From the NCBI RefSeq assembly GCF_000720255.1, contig NZ_JOJE01000001.1:62001-126000 (forward strand): a stretch of 64,000 bases of DNA, written 5' to 3'. The notes below the pieces were generated by a model. That model saw only the letters and a list, made by a program, of their open reading frames with translations, was not told where the DNA came from and ran no database searches. Both the position numbers and the translations under genes were made by a program. Positions 1 through 8,440 of this stretch are shown one piece after another. The DNA is from Streptomyces griseus subsp. griseus. Its GTDB lineage: Bacteria > Actinomycetota > Actinomycetes > Streptomycetales > Streptomycetaceae. The stretch's first letter is position 1; each line of letters opens with the position of its first letter.

Positions 1-259
1 GCGTGCCCAGCACCTGCCGCCCGTCGAGGTCGACCCCGGTCACGTCGTCCGGCGTCAGACGGTCGTACGGCACACCCGAGGGCGTCACCAGGACGGTGTC
101 GCCGACGCGCACCGACACGTTGCCGGAGGTGCCGACGACCAGCCGGTCGGCGACAGTCCGCCGGGCGGTGACGACGAGCGCCTCCCAGGCCGCCGCCACC
201 TCCCCCGCGTGCCCCCGTACGTCACGTTCACCCTGTTGATCCCTCGGCTGCTCGACCAT
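1..259 (-). CDS. class II aldolase (L-fuculose-phosphate aldolase-like), partial
   Basis: Reading the minus strand from an ATG at 259 gives 86 residues that run off the left edge, so the C-terminal half is missing. The segment GTSGNVSVR followed by TPSGVPYD matches the substrate-phosphate binding region of class II aldolases such as FucA, AraD and RhaD. The family cleaves sugar or sugar-acid phosphates with a divalent metal; the His ligands lie beyond the window, so substrate cannot be assigned. It is divergent from the phosphate transporter. L-fuculose-phosphate aldolase is my best guess from the block sequence; other class II aldolases or adducin-like proteins remain possible. Confidence 0.8.
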   Translation of the reverse strand, partial: MVEQPRDQQGERDVRGHAGEVAAAWEALVVTARRTVADRLVVGTSGNVSVRVGDTVLVTPSGVPYDRLTPDDVTGVDLDGRQVLGT

Positions 260-358
260 GCGGCGATCTTGCCAGGATCCCTGGTCGTACGGTGTACGGG
301 CCACCGTTCCGGAGCGGAGCGGCGGCCCTCTTTTTGTGACACTTCAATGCCCGACTCA

Positions 359-387
359 GTTCATCTTCCGTTCACTCAGGTTGCTTA
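359..387 (+). promoter_or_regulatory. putative PHO box (PhoP binding site) upstream of pit
   Basis: GTTCATC (359-365) and GTTCACT (370-376) are spaced exactly 11 bp, with a poorer third unit TTGCTTA (381-387). The Streptomyces PHO box is built from 11-nt direct repeats whose conserved heptamer is close to GTTCACC. It sits 40 bp before the transporter start, which fits PhoP control of phosphate uptake. Confidence 0.65.
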
Positions 388-427
388 CGGTCGTCCAGCC
401 AATGACCTCGAACGATTGCCTGGGTAA

Positions 428-1663
428 ATGGAAAGCTTCTCGCTGATCCTCGCGATTGTGGTGGTAACCGCACTCGCGTTCGATTTCACGAACGGTTTCC
501 ACGACACCGCCAACGCGATGGCCACCACCATCTCAACCGGTGCGCTCAAGCCCAAGGTCGCGGTGGCCATGTCCGCCGTGCTGAACCTTGCAGGCGCCTT
601 CCTCTCGGTGGAGGTCGCCAACACGATCTCCAAGGGTCTCGTCGACGAGACCGGCATCCGTCCCGAGGTCATCTTCGCCGCCCTGGTCGGCGCGATCCTC
701 TGGAACCTCCTGACCTGGCTGGTGGGCCTGCCCTCCAGTTCCTCGCACGCCCTCATGGGCGGTCTGATCGGCGCCACCATCGCCTCGGCGGGCGTCGGCG
801 CGGTCCACGGAGACGTCCTCGTCACCAAGGTCCTGATCCCGGCGATCGCGGCACCGATCGTCGCGGGCGTCGCCGCGATGCTCGCCACCCGCCTGTCGTA
901 CACCCTCGGCAAGAAGGCCGACGGCAAGGCAGCCGAGAAGGGCTACCGCGCGGGCCAGATCGCCTCCGCCGGCCTGGTCTCCCTGGCGCACGGCACGAAC
1001 GACGCCCAGAAGACGATGGGCATCATCACCCTCGCCCTGGTCGCCGGCGGTGCCGTCGCCCCCGACTCCGACCCGCCCCTGTGGGTCATCCTCTCCGCGG
1101 GCCTCGCCATCGCGCTCGGCACCTACATCGGTGGCTGGCGCATCATCCGCACGATGGGCAAGGGCCTGACCGAACTCCAGCCGCAGCAGGGCTTCGCCGC
1201 CCAGACCAGCGCCGCGACGGTCATCCTGGCCTCCTCGCACCTCGGCTTCTCCCTCTCCACCACCCACGCCGTCTCCGGTTCGGTGATGGGCGCGGGGCTG
1301 GGCCGCAAGGGCGGCGTGGTCCGCTGGTCGACCGCCACCCGCATGTTCGTCGCCTGGGGTCTGACGCTCCCGGCCGCGGCCCTGGTCGGCGCGCTCGCGG
1401 AGTACGTCACCGGCTTCGGCGACTGGGGCACGGCCGTCGTCGCGGTCTTCCTCATCGCCTCCAGCGCGGCGATCTGGAAGCTCTCGCGCCGCGAGGTCGT
1501 CGACCACAACAACGTCAACGACAACGAGGAGCCGCCCGGCGTGGTGACCACCGCGATCGCCGCGGTGACCCCGCCGCCCGCGGGCACGGTGGCCGAGGAC
1601 CTGTCGGCCACGATCCCCGCCCCCACGGCCGAGTCCGCGCCGCCGGCCACCACCACCGTCTGA
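428..1663 (+). CDS. pit: low-affinity inorganic phosphate transporter, Pit family
   Basis: This 411-residue polytopic membrane protein belongs to the PiT family, which imports metal-phosphate complexes with cation symport. The two inverted signature repeats are visible: FTNGFHDTANAMA near residues 20-32 and SLAHGTNDAQKTMG near 185-198. Hydrophobic segments fill the first 350 residues; the last 60 or so are a Pro/Thr/Ala/Glu-rich cytosolic-like tail. The ATG at 428 has no strong Shine-Dalgarno, but an upstream extension would enter the PHO-box region. A small membrane protein follows 43 bp downstream, probably on the same transcript. In S. coelicolor I recall the syntenic gene as pitH2. Confidence 0.93.
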   Translation: MESFSLILAIVVVTALAFDFTNGFHDTANAMATTISTGALKPKVAVAMSAVLNLAGAFLSVEVANTISKGLVDETGIRPEVIFAALVGAILWNLLTWLVGLPSSSSHALMGGLIGATIASAGVGAVHGDVLVTKVLIPAIAAPIVAGVAAMLATRLSYTLGKKADGKAAEKGYRAGQIASAGLVSLAHGTNDAQKTMGIITLALVAGGAVAPDSDPPLWVILSAGLAIALGTYIGGWRIIRTMGKGLTELQPQQGFAAQTSAATVILASSHLGFSLSTTHAVSGSVMGAGLGRKGGVVRWSTATRMFVAWGLTLPAAALVGALAEYVTGFGDWGTAVVAVFLIASSAAIWKLSRREVVDHNNVNDNEEPPGVVTTAIAAVTPPPAGTVAEDLSATIPAPTAESAPPATTTV

Positions 1664-1706
1664 GCCGCACCGCCCCCGGTACGCCGGAAACGAAGGAAGA
1701 GACAGC

Positions 1707-1928
1707 ATGAAGATCGACTGGGCGGCTCTCGGCTCCGTCTTCGGGGTCAGCCTCGTGGTCACCGTGGCCCTCGTGGCCCTGTTCACCCTCGGCATCGCCG
1801 GCCTGTCCCGCCGGGAGCGGGCCGCGGCCCAGGGCGGCTCAGCCGCTCTCGCGGTCACCGGCGCGTACGCGTGCTTCGCGGCGTGCGCGGCGGCGGTGGC
1901 GTACGGGATCTCCCTGATCGTCGCCTGA
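1707..1928 (+). CDS. small two-helix membrane protein downstream of pit
   Basis: This 73-residue protein has two hydrophobic stretches (about residues 12-32 and 46-70) joined by a short basic loop with SRRERAAA. GAAGGAAGAG precedes the ATG at good spacing. I recognise no enzymatic domain. Its position 43 bp after the phosphate transporter and before a strong terminator suggests cotranscription and perhaps an accessory role to Pit, which is inference from position alone. Confidence 0.8.
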   Translation: MKIDWAALGSVFGVSLVVTVALVALFTLGIAGLSRRERAAAQGGSAALAVTGAYACFAACAAAVAYGISLIVA

Positions 1929-1959
1929 CCGGCGGCACACGAGCAGCACAACAGGCACA

Positions 1960-1997
1960 CGTGGGGTGCGGGACGGATCGTCGTCCCGCACCCCACG
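1960..1997 (+). terminator. perfect hairpin terminator after the pit transcript
   Basis: A 16-bp perfect stem (left arm 1960-1975 starting CGTGGGGTGC, right arm 1982-1997) closes a GATCGT loop 31 bp after the small membrane protein. There is no U tract, as is usual for Streptomyces. It separates the phosphate unit from the cobalamin leader. Confidence 0.85.
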
Positions 1998-2074
1998 CGC
2001 GTGTGTGACGCCCTCGACGGCCCGCGTGTGGGGTTCTGCACACTCTCCCGTCGCAGGTCAACAGCAAGTTGACG

Positions 2075-2240
2075 GCTGTTCCGGGGCCGTGGTGGACTGC
2101 CGGAGCCATGTACGGCGGCAGGAGAGGAAGCCGGTGAGAATCCGGCGCGGTCCCGCCACTGTCACCGGGGTAGGAACCCCCGGGAGCCAGGAACTCTCAC
2201 CGCCGGTCTCGTCGAACCAGGGCGCGGACACCCTGAGTGA
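2075..2240 (+). promoter_or_regulatory. cobalamin riboswitch leading the cob operon
   Basis: The core motifs of the cobalamin (AdoCbl) riboswitch are present in order: GGAAGCCGGTGAGAATCCGG around 2126-2145, the GCGGTCCCGCCACTG block ending near 2161, then a CCCCGGGAGCCAGG element near 2178-2191. CTCTCACCGCCGG (2194-2206) can pair back with CCGGTGAGA. Boundaries are approximate because the P1 helix was not folded. Bound cobalamin would be expected to repress the downstream biosynthetic genes starting at 2317. Confidence 0.92.
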
Positions 2241-2316
2241 GGACATATCGCCATGCTCGGCTGCCGATTGAGGTCCAGCACCAGGTCATTGCCCGACCCG
2301 ACGGTCGGCTGAGCCC

Positions 2317-3258
2317 ATGGGTGCCGATCGCGTCTTCGCGTACGGCGCCGCCGCCGGCCTCCTCGGCGACCTGCTCCTCGGCGATCCGCGCCGCGGACAC
2401 CCGGTCGCCGCGTTCGGGCGGGCCGCGGGTGCCGTGGAACGGGCGCTGTGGCGCGACCACCGGGGGTGGGGTGCGCTGCACACCGCCGTGTGCGTGGGCG
2501 GGGCCGTCGGCCTCGGTGCCCTCGCGGCGCGTCGCCTACGAGGGTCCACCACCGCTTCCGTCGCCGTGACCGCGGCCGCCACCTGGGCCGTGGTCGGCGG
2601 GACCTCCCTCGGCCGGGAGGCCCGGGCCATCGGGCGGGCCCTCGAAGCGGGGGATGTCGAGGGAGCGCGGGCCCGGTTGCCGCATCTGTGCGGGCGGGAC
2701 CCCCAGGCGCTCGACGCCGCCGGGATCGCTCGGGCCGTCGTGGAGTCCGTCGCCGAGAACACCTCCGACGCCGTCGTGGGTGCCCTGGTATGGGGTGCCG
2801 TGGGCGGGGTCCCCGGACTGCTCGGGTTCCGGGCCGTCAACACCCTGGACGCGATGGTGGGCCACAAGTCCGCCCGCTACCGGCGGTTCGGGTGGGCCTC
2901 GGCCCGGCTCGACGACCTCGCCGGCTGGCCGGGGGCACGGCTGACCGCCGTACTCGCCACCGCGGCCGGGGACGATCCGCGGGGCGCCGTACGCGCCTGG
3001 CGGGAGGACGCGGACAAGCACCCGAGCCCCAACGCCGGGCCCGTCGAGGCGTCGTTCGCGGGGGCGCTCGGGGTGCGGCTGGGCGGGACGCTGTCGTACG
3101 GGGGCAGGGTCGAGCACCGGCCCGTGCTCAACGGGGAAGGACGCGCGGTCGCCACCGGCGACATCGAGCGAGCCGTACGGCTCTCCCGGCGCGTCGGTCT
3201 GCTCGCCCTCGGCGTGTGCGTCGCGGGGCGGCTCATCGCAAGGGGGCACAGGTCATGA
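2317..3258 (+). CDS. cobD: adenosylcobinamide-phosphate synthase CobD/CbiB
   Basis: A 313-residue integral membrane protein of the CbiB/CobD family, which joins the aminopropanol arm to adenosylcobyric acid. The N-terminal GLLGDLLLGDPRRGHPVAAFG is the family's opening block. Further signatures are VESVAENTSDAVVGAL and the NTLDAMVGHKS block near residues 148-190. It is the first gene after the cobalamin riboswitch. The ATG at 2317 lacks a strong ribosome site, leaving room for riboswitch control of initiation. The stop overlaps the next start as ATGA. Confidence 0.95.
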   Translation: MGADRVFAYGAAAGLLGDLLLGDPRRGHPVAAFGRAAGAVERALWRDHRGWGALHTAVCVGGAVGLGALAARRLRGSTTASVAVTAAATWAVVGGTSLGREARAIGRALEAGDVEGARARLPHLCGRDPQALDAAGIARAVVESVAENTSDAVVGALVWGAVGGVPGLLGFRAVNTLDAMVGHKSARYRRFGWASARLDDLAGWPGARLTAVLATAAGDDPRGAVRAWREDADKHPSPNAGPVEASFAGALGVRLGGTLSYGGRVEHRPVLNGEGRAVATGDIERAVRLSRRVGLLALGVCVAGRLIARGHRS

Positions 3259-4787
3259 GCGGGGGTCTCCTCGTCGCCGGCACCACCTCCGACGCCGGCA
3301 AGAGTGTCGTCACCGCCGGGATCTGCCGGTGGCTGGTCCGCCAGGGGGTCAAGGTCGCGCCGTTCAAGGCGCAGAACATGTCGCTGAACTCCTTCGTGAC
3401 GCGGGAGGGCGCCGAGATCGGGCGGGCGCAGGCCATGCAGGCACAGGCCTGTCGGGTCGAGCCGACCGCGTCGATGAATCCGGTGCTGCTCAAGCCGGGC
3501 GGGGAGCAGAGCAGTCAGGTGGTGCTGCTCGGGAAGCCCGTGGGCGAGCTGAGCGCGCGGGGCTATCACGGCGGGCGGCAGCAGAAGCTGCTGGGAACCG
3601 TGTTGGACTGTCTCGCCGAGTTGCGGGGCACGTATGACGCGGTGATCTGTGAGGGGGCCGGGAGTCCCGCCGAGATCAACCTGCGGCGGACGGACATCGT
3701 GAACATGGGGATCGCCCGCAACGCGCGGCTCCCCGTGCTCGTCGTCGGCGACATCGACCGCGGCGGGGTCTTCGCCTCCTTCTTCGGGACCGTCGCCCTG
3801 CTGTCGCCCGAGGACCAGGAGTGCGTCGCCGGGTTCCTCGTGAACAAGTTCCGCGGGGACGTCTCGCTGCTGGAGCCGGGCCTGGACATGCTGCACGGAC
3901 TCACCGGACGGCACACGTACGGCGTTCTCCCGTTCCGGCACGGCCTCGGCATCGACGAGGAGGACGGGCTGCGCGTGTCCTTGCGCGGCACGGTGCGGGA
4001 GTCGAACGTGGCCCCGCCCGTGGGAGAGGACGTGCTGCGGGTCGCCGTCTGTGCGATCCCCCTCATGTCCAACTTCACCGACGTGGACGCCCTGGCCGCC
4101 GAACCTGGCGTCGTGGTGCGGTTCGTGGACCGGCCGGAGGAGCTGGCCGACGCGGACCTCGTCGTGATTCCGGGGACCCGGGGGACCGTACGGGCGCTGG
4201 AGTGGCTGCGGGAGCGCGGGCTCGCGGAGGCGATCGAGCGCAGGGCCGCCGAACAGCGGCCCGTCCTCGGCGTCTGCGGTGGCTTCCAGATCCTCGGCGA
4301 ACACATCGAGGACGAGGTCGAGAGCCGGCGCGGGCACGTCGACGGGCTCGGTGTGCTGCCCGTGCGGGTGCGGTTCGCCCGCGAGAAGACCCTCACCCGG
4401 CCGGTGGGGGAAGCCCTCGGCGAGCGGGTCGAGGGGTACGAGATCCATCACGGGGTCGCCGAGGTCACAGGTGGCGAAGCGTTCATCTCCGATGACCGAG
4501 GACACAGCCTGGACGGCTGCCGGGTCGGGCAGACCTGGGGCACGCACTGGCACGGCTCGCTGGAGTCGGACGGGTTCCGGCGGGCCTTCCTGCGTGAAGT
4601 GGCGGCCGCCGCGGGCCGCCGTTTCGTGCCGGCCCCCGACACCTCGTTCGCCGCGCTGCGCGAGGAGCAGCTCGACCGGCTCGGCGACCTGATCGAACAA
4701 CACGCGGACACGGACGCGCTGTGGCGGCTCATCGAGTCCGGCGCGCCGCAAGGACTGCCTTTCATTCCACCGGGAGCGCCCGCATGA
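3255..4787 (+). CDS. cobQ: cobyric acid synthase CobQ
   Basis: A 510-residue glutamine-dependent amidotransferase that adds four amides to adenosylcobyrinic acid a,c-diamide. The N-terminal synthetase domain opens with GTTSDAGKSV (residues about 9-18) and FKAQNMSLNSFVT. The C-terminal class I glutaminase-like domain has the nucleophile in GVCGGFQILG (Cys near 340) and its His in GTHWHG (near 429). Length matches the family. Start chosen at the ATG overlapping the cobD stop (ATGA); the open frame continues upstream but only as antisense-like arginine-rich sequence. It is coupled to cobN by another ATGA. Confidence 0.96.
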   Translation: MSGGLLVAGTTSDAGKSVVTAGICRWLVRQGVKVAPFKAQNMSLNSFVTREGAEIGRAQAMQAQACRVEPTASMNPVLLKPGGEQSSQVVLLGKPVGELSARGYHGGRQQKLLGTVLDCLAELRGTYDAVICEGAGSPAEINLRRTDIVNMGIARNARLPVLVVGDIDRGGVFASFFGTVALLSPEDQECVAGFLVNKFRGDVSLLEPGLDMLHGLTGRHTYGVLPFRHGLGIDEEDGLRVSLRGTVRESNVAPPVGEDVLRVAVCAIPLMSNFTDVDALAAEPGVVVRFVDRPEELADADLVVIPGTRGTVRALEWLRERGLAEAIERRAAEQRPVLGVCGGFQILGEHIEDEVESRRGHVDGLGVLPVRVRFAREKTLTRPVGEALGERVEGYEIHHGVAEVTGGEAFISDDRGHSLDGCRVGQTWGTHWHGSLESDGFRRAFLREVAAAAGRRFVPAPDTSFAALREEQLDRLGDLIEQHADTDALWRLIESGAPQGLPFIPPGAPA

Positions 4788-7700
4788 GCACTGTGTTGTT
4801 GTTGTCGACCGCCGACACGGACCTGCTGGCGGCGCGGGCCGCCTCCGGTGCGTCGTACCGGATCGGCAATCCGACCCGGGTGGACGCGGCGGAGGAACTC
4901 CCCGGCCTCGTCGAGGGATCGGACATCGCCGTCGTACGCCTGCTCGGCGGCAAGCGGGCCTGGGAGGACGGGCTGGCGGTCCTCAAGGCGTCCGGCATCC
5001 CGACCGTGCTGCTCGGCGGGGAGGCCGTGCCCGACGCGGAGTTGATGGCCGAGTCGTCGGTGCCCGCCGGTGTCGTGGCGGAGGCGCTCAGGTACCTCGT
5101 CGAGGGCGGGCCCGCCAACCTGACCGAGCTCGCGCGGTTCCTGTCCGACACCGTGCTGCTGACGGGTGAGGGGTTCGTCGAGCCGCAGAAGATGCCCGAG
5201 TACGGCGTCCACGGCGAGCGTGCCCTCGTGGACGGCCGTCCGACCGTCGGCGTGCTCTTCTACCGGGCGCACGAACTGAGCGGCAACACCGCCTTCGTGG
5301 ACACGCTCTGCGACGCCGTCGAGGCGCGCGGCGCCAACGCGCTTCCCGTGTACTGCGGTTCGCTGCGCGATGCGGACGCCGGGCTGTACGAGCTGCTCGG
5401 CGGGGCCGACGCGCTGGTCGCCACCGTCCTCGCCGCGGGCGGCACGCACGCCTCCCAGGCCTCGGCGGGCGGTGACGAGGAGTCCTGGGACATCGGGGCG
5501 CTCGCCGACCTGAACATCCCGGTGCTGCAGGGGCTCTGCCTCACCTCCTCGCGGGCCGCCTGGGACGCGTCCGACGCCGCCCTGTCCCCCATGGACGCGG
5601 CGATGCAGGTCGCCATCCCGGAGTTCGACGGTCGCATCGTCACCGTGCCGTTCTCCTTCAAGGAGCAGGGCCCCGACGACGTCCCGGTCTACGTCGCCGA
5701 CCCCGAGCGGGCCGGGCGGGTCGCCGGGATCGCCGTACGGCACGCGCGGCTCGGGCACAAGCCGAACGCCGAGAAGAAGCTCGCGCTGGTCTTCACCGCC
5801 TACCCGACCAAGCACTCCCGGGTCGGCAACGCGGTCGGCCTTGACACGCCCGCGTCGGCGGTACGGGTGCTGGACGCGCTGCGGGACGCCGGGTACGCGC
5901 TCACCGAATACCCCTCCGGCGGTGACGAGCTGATCCACCGGCTCATCGAGGCAGGTGGTCACGACGTCGAGTGGCTGACGGAGGACCAGCTGGCCGCCGC
6001 GCCCGCGCGGGTGCCGCTCGCCGACTATCAGGCGTGGTTCGACAAGCTCGACCCGGAGCTGCGGGACGCGATGCTTCAGGCGTGGGGCGAACCGCCGGGC
6101 AGCCTGTACGTCGACGGGGGCGACATCGTGCTGGCGTCCCTGCAGTTCGGGAACGTCGTCGTGATGATCCAGCCGCCGCGCGGCTTCGGGGAGAACCCGA
6201 TCGCGATCTACCACGACCCCGACATGCCGCCGTCGCACCACTACATGGCCGCCTACCGGTGGCTGGAGAACAGTTTCGGCGCCGACGCGATCGTGCACAT
6301 GGGCAAGCACGGCACGATGGAGTGGCTGCCGGGCAAGGGGCTCGGGCTGAGTGGCGGGTGCGCGCCGGACGCTGTCCTCGGCGACCTCCCGCTGATCTAC
6401 CCCTTCATCGTCAACGACCCCGGTGAGGGCACCCAGGCCAAGCGGCGCGGGCACGCCACGGTCGTCGACCACCTGGTGCCGCCGATGGCGCGTGCCGACA
6501 CCTACGGCGACCTGGCCAAGCTGGAGCAGCTCCTCGACGAGTACGCGCTCGTCTCCGACCTGGACCCGACGAAGGCCCCGGCGGTCCGCGCGCAGATCTG
6601 GACGCTGGTGAAGGCGGCCGAGCTCCACCACGACCTGCATGTGGACGAGCAGCCCGGCGACGACGACTTCGACGAGTTCGTCATGCACATCGACGGCTAC
6701 CTGTGCGAGATCAAGGACGTGCAGATCCGCGACGGGCTGCACATCCTCGGCGGCGGTCCGGTCGGTGAGCCGCGCGTCAACCTGGTGCTGGCCGTGCTGC
6801 GCGCCTCGCAGGTGTGGGGCGGGCAGGCGAACGCGCTGCCGGGTCTGCGGGCGTCGCTCGCCGAGCACTTCGGGCTGGTGGAGAAGGAGCTGCTGGCCGA
6901 ACCCGGGGCGCCGGTGAAGGTGCCGGTCGAGCTGACGGACCTGGTGGAGGGCCCGTCCCGTACGGGGGCCGACGCGATCGACCTCCTTGAGCAGCTGTGC
7001 CGGCGGGTCGCGGAGGGCATGGAGTCCCGGGCGTGGGACGTGACGGCCGTCCCGGCTCTCGTCCGCGAGGTGCTCGGCACCGAACTCCCGGCCGCCGTCG
7101 CGGTGCTGGAGTTCGCCTGTACCGAGGTCGTGCCCCGGCTGGAGAGGACCACCGACGAGATCGGGCACATCCTGCGGGCCCTCGACGGCGGTTACGTCCC
7201 GGCGGGTCCGTCCGGTTCGCCGACGCGCGGTCTGGTCAACGTGCTGCCGACGGGCCGCAACTTCTACTCCGTCGACCCCAAGGCGATCCCGTCGCGGCTG
7301 AGCTGGGAGGTCGGTCAGTCGCTGGCCGACTCCCTGGTGGCGCGCTATCTGCAGGACACGGGCGAGTACCCGAAGTCCGTCGGCCTCACGGTGTGGGGCA
7401 CGTCCGCCATGCGCACCCAGGGCGACGACATCGCCGAGATCCTGGCGCTGCTGGGCTGCCGGCCGGTGTGGGACGACGCGTCGAGGCGCGTGACCGGCTT
7501 CGAGATCGTTCCGCTGGACGAACTGGGTCGGCCGCGCATCGACGTGACGGTCCGTATCTCCGGGTTCTTCCGGGACGCCTTCCCGCACGTCGTGGGGCTG
7601 ATCGACGACGCGGTGCGGGCGGTGGCCGAGCTGGACGAGCCCGCCGACCGCAACTACGTGAAAGCGCACGCCGACGAGGACACCGCCGAGCACGGTGACC

Positions 7701-8440
7701 GGCGCCGGGCGACGGCCCGCGTCTTCGGCTCCAAGCCGGGCGCGTACGGCGCCGGTCTGCTGCCGCTGATCGACGCCCGCAACTGGCGTTCCGACGCCGA
7801 CCTCGCCGAGGTGTACGCGGTGTGGGGCGGCTACGCCTACGGGCGCGGGCTCGACGGGCGGGCGGCGCGCGGGGACATGGAGACGGCGTTCAAGCGGATC
7901 GCCGTGGCCGCGAAGAACGTCGACACGCGTGAGCACGACCTCGTCGACGCCGACGACTACTTCCAGTACCACGGCGGCATGGTCGCCATGGTGCGCCATC
8001 TGACGGGCGCCAGCCCCGAGGCCTACGTGGGCGATTCGGCCACCCCGGACCAGGTGAAGACGCGGACCCTGGGCGAGGAGACCCACCGCGTCTTCCGCGC
8101 CCGCGTGGTCAACCCGCGCTGGATGGCGGCGATGCGGCGGCACGGCTACAAGGGCGCCTTCGAGATGGCGGCGACGGTCGACTACCTCTTCGGCTACGAC
8201 GCCACGGCCGGCGTGGTCGACGACTGGATGTACGAGAAGCTGAGCGCGGAGTACGTCTTCGACCCGGAGAACCGGGACTTCATGAAGCAGTCCAACCCCT
8301 GGGCACTGCGCGGCATCACGGAGCGGCTCCTCGAGGCGGCCGACCGGGGGCTGTGGGCGGAGCCGGACGCGGACACGCTGGAGCGGCTGCGCGCCACCTA
8401 CCTGGAACTGGAAGGCGACTTGGAGGGCGACGACAAGTGA
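4784..8440 (+). CDS. cobN: cobaltochelatase large subunit CobN
   Basis: A 1218-residue member of the CobN/BchH/ChlH family, the corrin- or porphyrin-binding subunit of ATP-dependent metal chelatases. Recognisable blocks are MPPSHHYMAAYRWLE, HMGKHGTMEWLPGK and the C-terminal ARVVNPRWMAAMRRHGYKGA. It inserts cobalt into hydrogenobyrinic acid a,c-diamide in the late-cobalt pathway, powered here by the neighbouring ChlI/ChlD-type protein rather than CobS-CobT. The ATG overlaps the cobQ stop by ATGA and the stop overlaps the next GTG. Confidence 0.96.
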   Translation: MSTVLLLSTADTDLLAARAASGASYRIGNPTRVDAAEELPGLVEGSDIAVVRLLGGKRAWEDGLAVLKASGIPTVLLGGEAVPDAELMAESSVPAGVVAEALRYLVEGGPANLTELARFLSDTVLLTGEGFVEPQKMPEYGVHGERALVDGRPTVGVLFYRAHELSGNTAFVDTLCDAVEARGANALPVYCGSLRDADAGLYELLGGADALVATVLAAGGTHASQASAGGDEESWDIGALADLNIPVLQGLCLTSSRAAWDASDAALSPMDAAMQVAIPEFDGRIVTVPFSFKEQGPDDVPVYVADPERAGRVAGIAVRHARLGHKPNAEKKLALVFTAYPTKHSRVGNAVGLDTPASAVRVLDALRDAGYALTEYPSGGDELIHRLIEAGGHDVEWLTEDQLAAAPARVPLADYQAWFDKLDPELRDAMLQAWGEPPGSLYVDGGDIVLASLQFGNVVVMIQPPRGFGENPIAIYHDPDMPPSHHYMAAYRWLENSFGADAIVHMGKHGTMEWLPGKGLGLSGGCAPDAVLGDLPLIYPFIVNDPGEGTQAKRRGHATVVDHLVPPMARADTYGDLAKLEQLLDEYALVSDLDPTKAPAVRAQIWTLVKAAELHHDLHVDEQPGDDDFDEFVMHIDGYLCEIKDVQIRDGLHILGGGPVGEPRVNLVLAVLRASQVWGGQANALPGLRASLAEHFGLVEKELLAEPGAPVKVPVELTDLVEGPSRTGADAIDLLEQLCRRVAEGMESRAWDVTAVPALVREVLGTELPAAVAVLEFACTEVVPRLERTTDEIGHILRALDGGYVPAGPSGSPTRGLVNVLPTGRNFYSVDPKAIPSRLSWEVGQSLADSLVARYLQDTGEYPKSVGLTVWGTSAMRTQGDDIAEILALLGCRPVWDDASRRVTGFEIVPLDELGRPRIDVTVRISGFFRDAFPHVVGLIDDAVRAVAELDEPADRNYVKAHADEDTAEHGDRRRATARVFGSKPGAYGAGLLPLIDARNWRSDADLAEVYAVWGGYAYGRGLDGRAARGDMETAFKRIAVAAKNVDTREHDLVDADDYFQYHGGMVAMVRHLTGASPEAYVGDSATPDQVKTRTLGEETHRVFRARVVNPRWMAAMRRHGYKGAFEMAATVDYLFGYDATAGVVDDWMYEKLSAEYVFDPENRDFMKQSNPWALRGITERLLEAADRGLWAEPDADTLERLRATYLELEGDLEGDDK

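Noticed and set aside
533..2041. long antisense open frames such as 533-2041, 2877-4751, 4448-8143 and 14794-17682 on the minus strand
   Set aside because: They mirror strongly recognised genes, have Arg/Gly/Pro/His-rich shadow composition and no family resemblance; they arise from GC-rich third positions.
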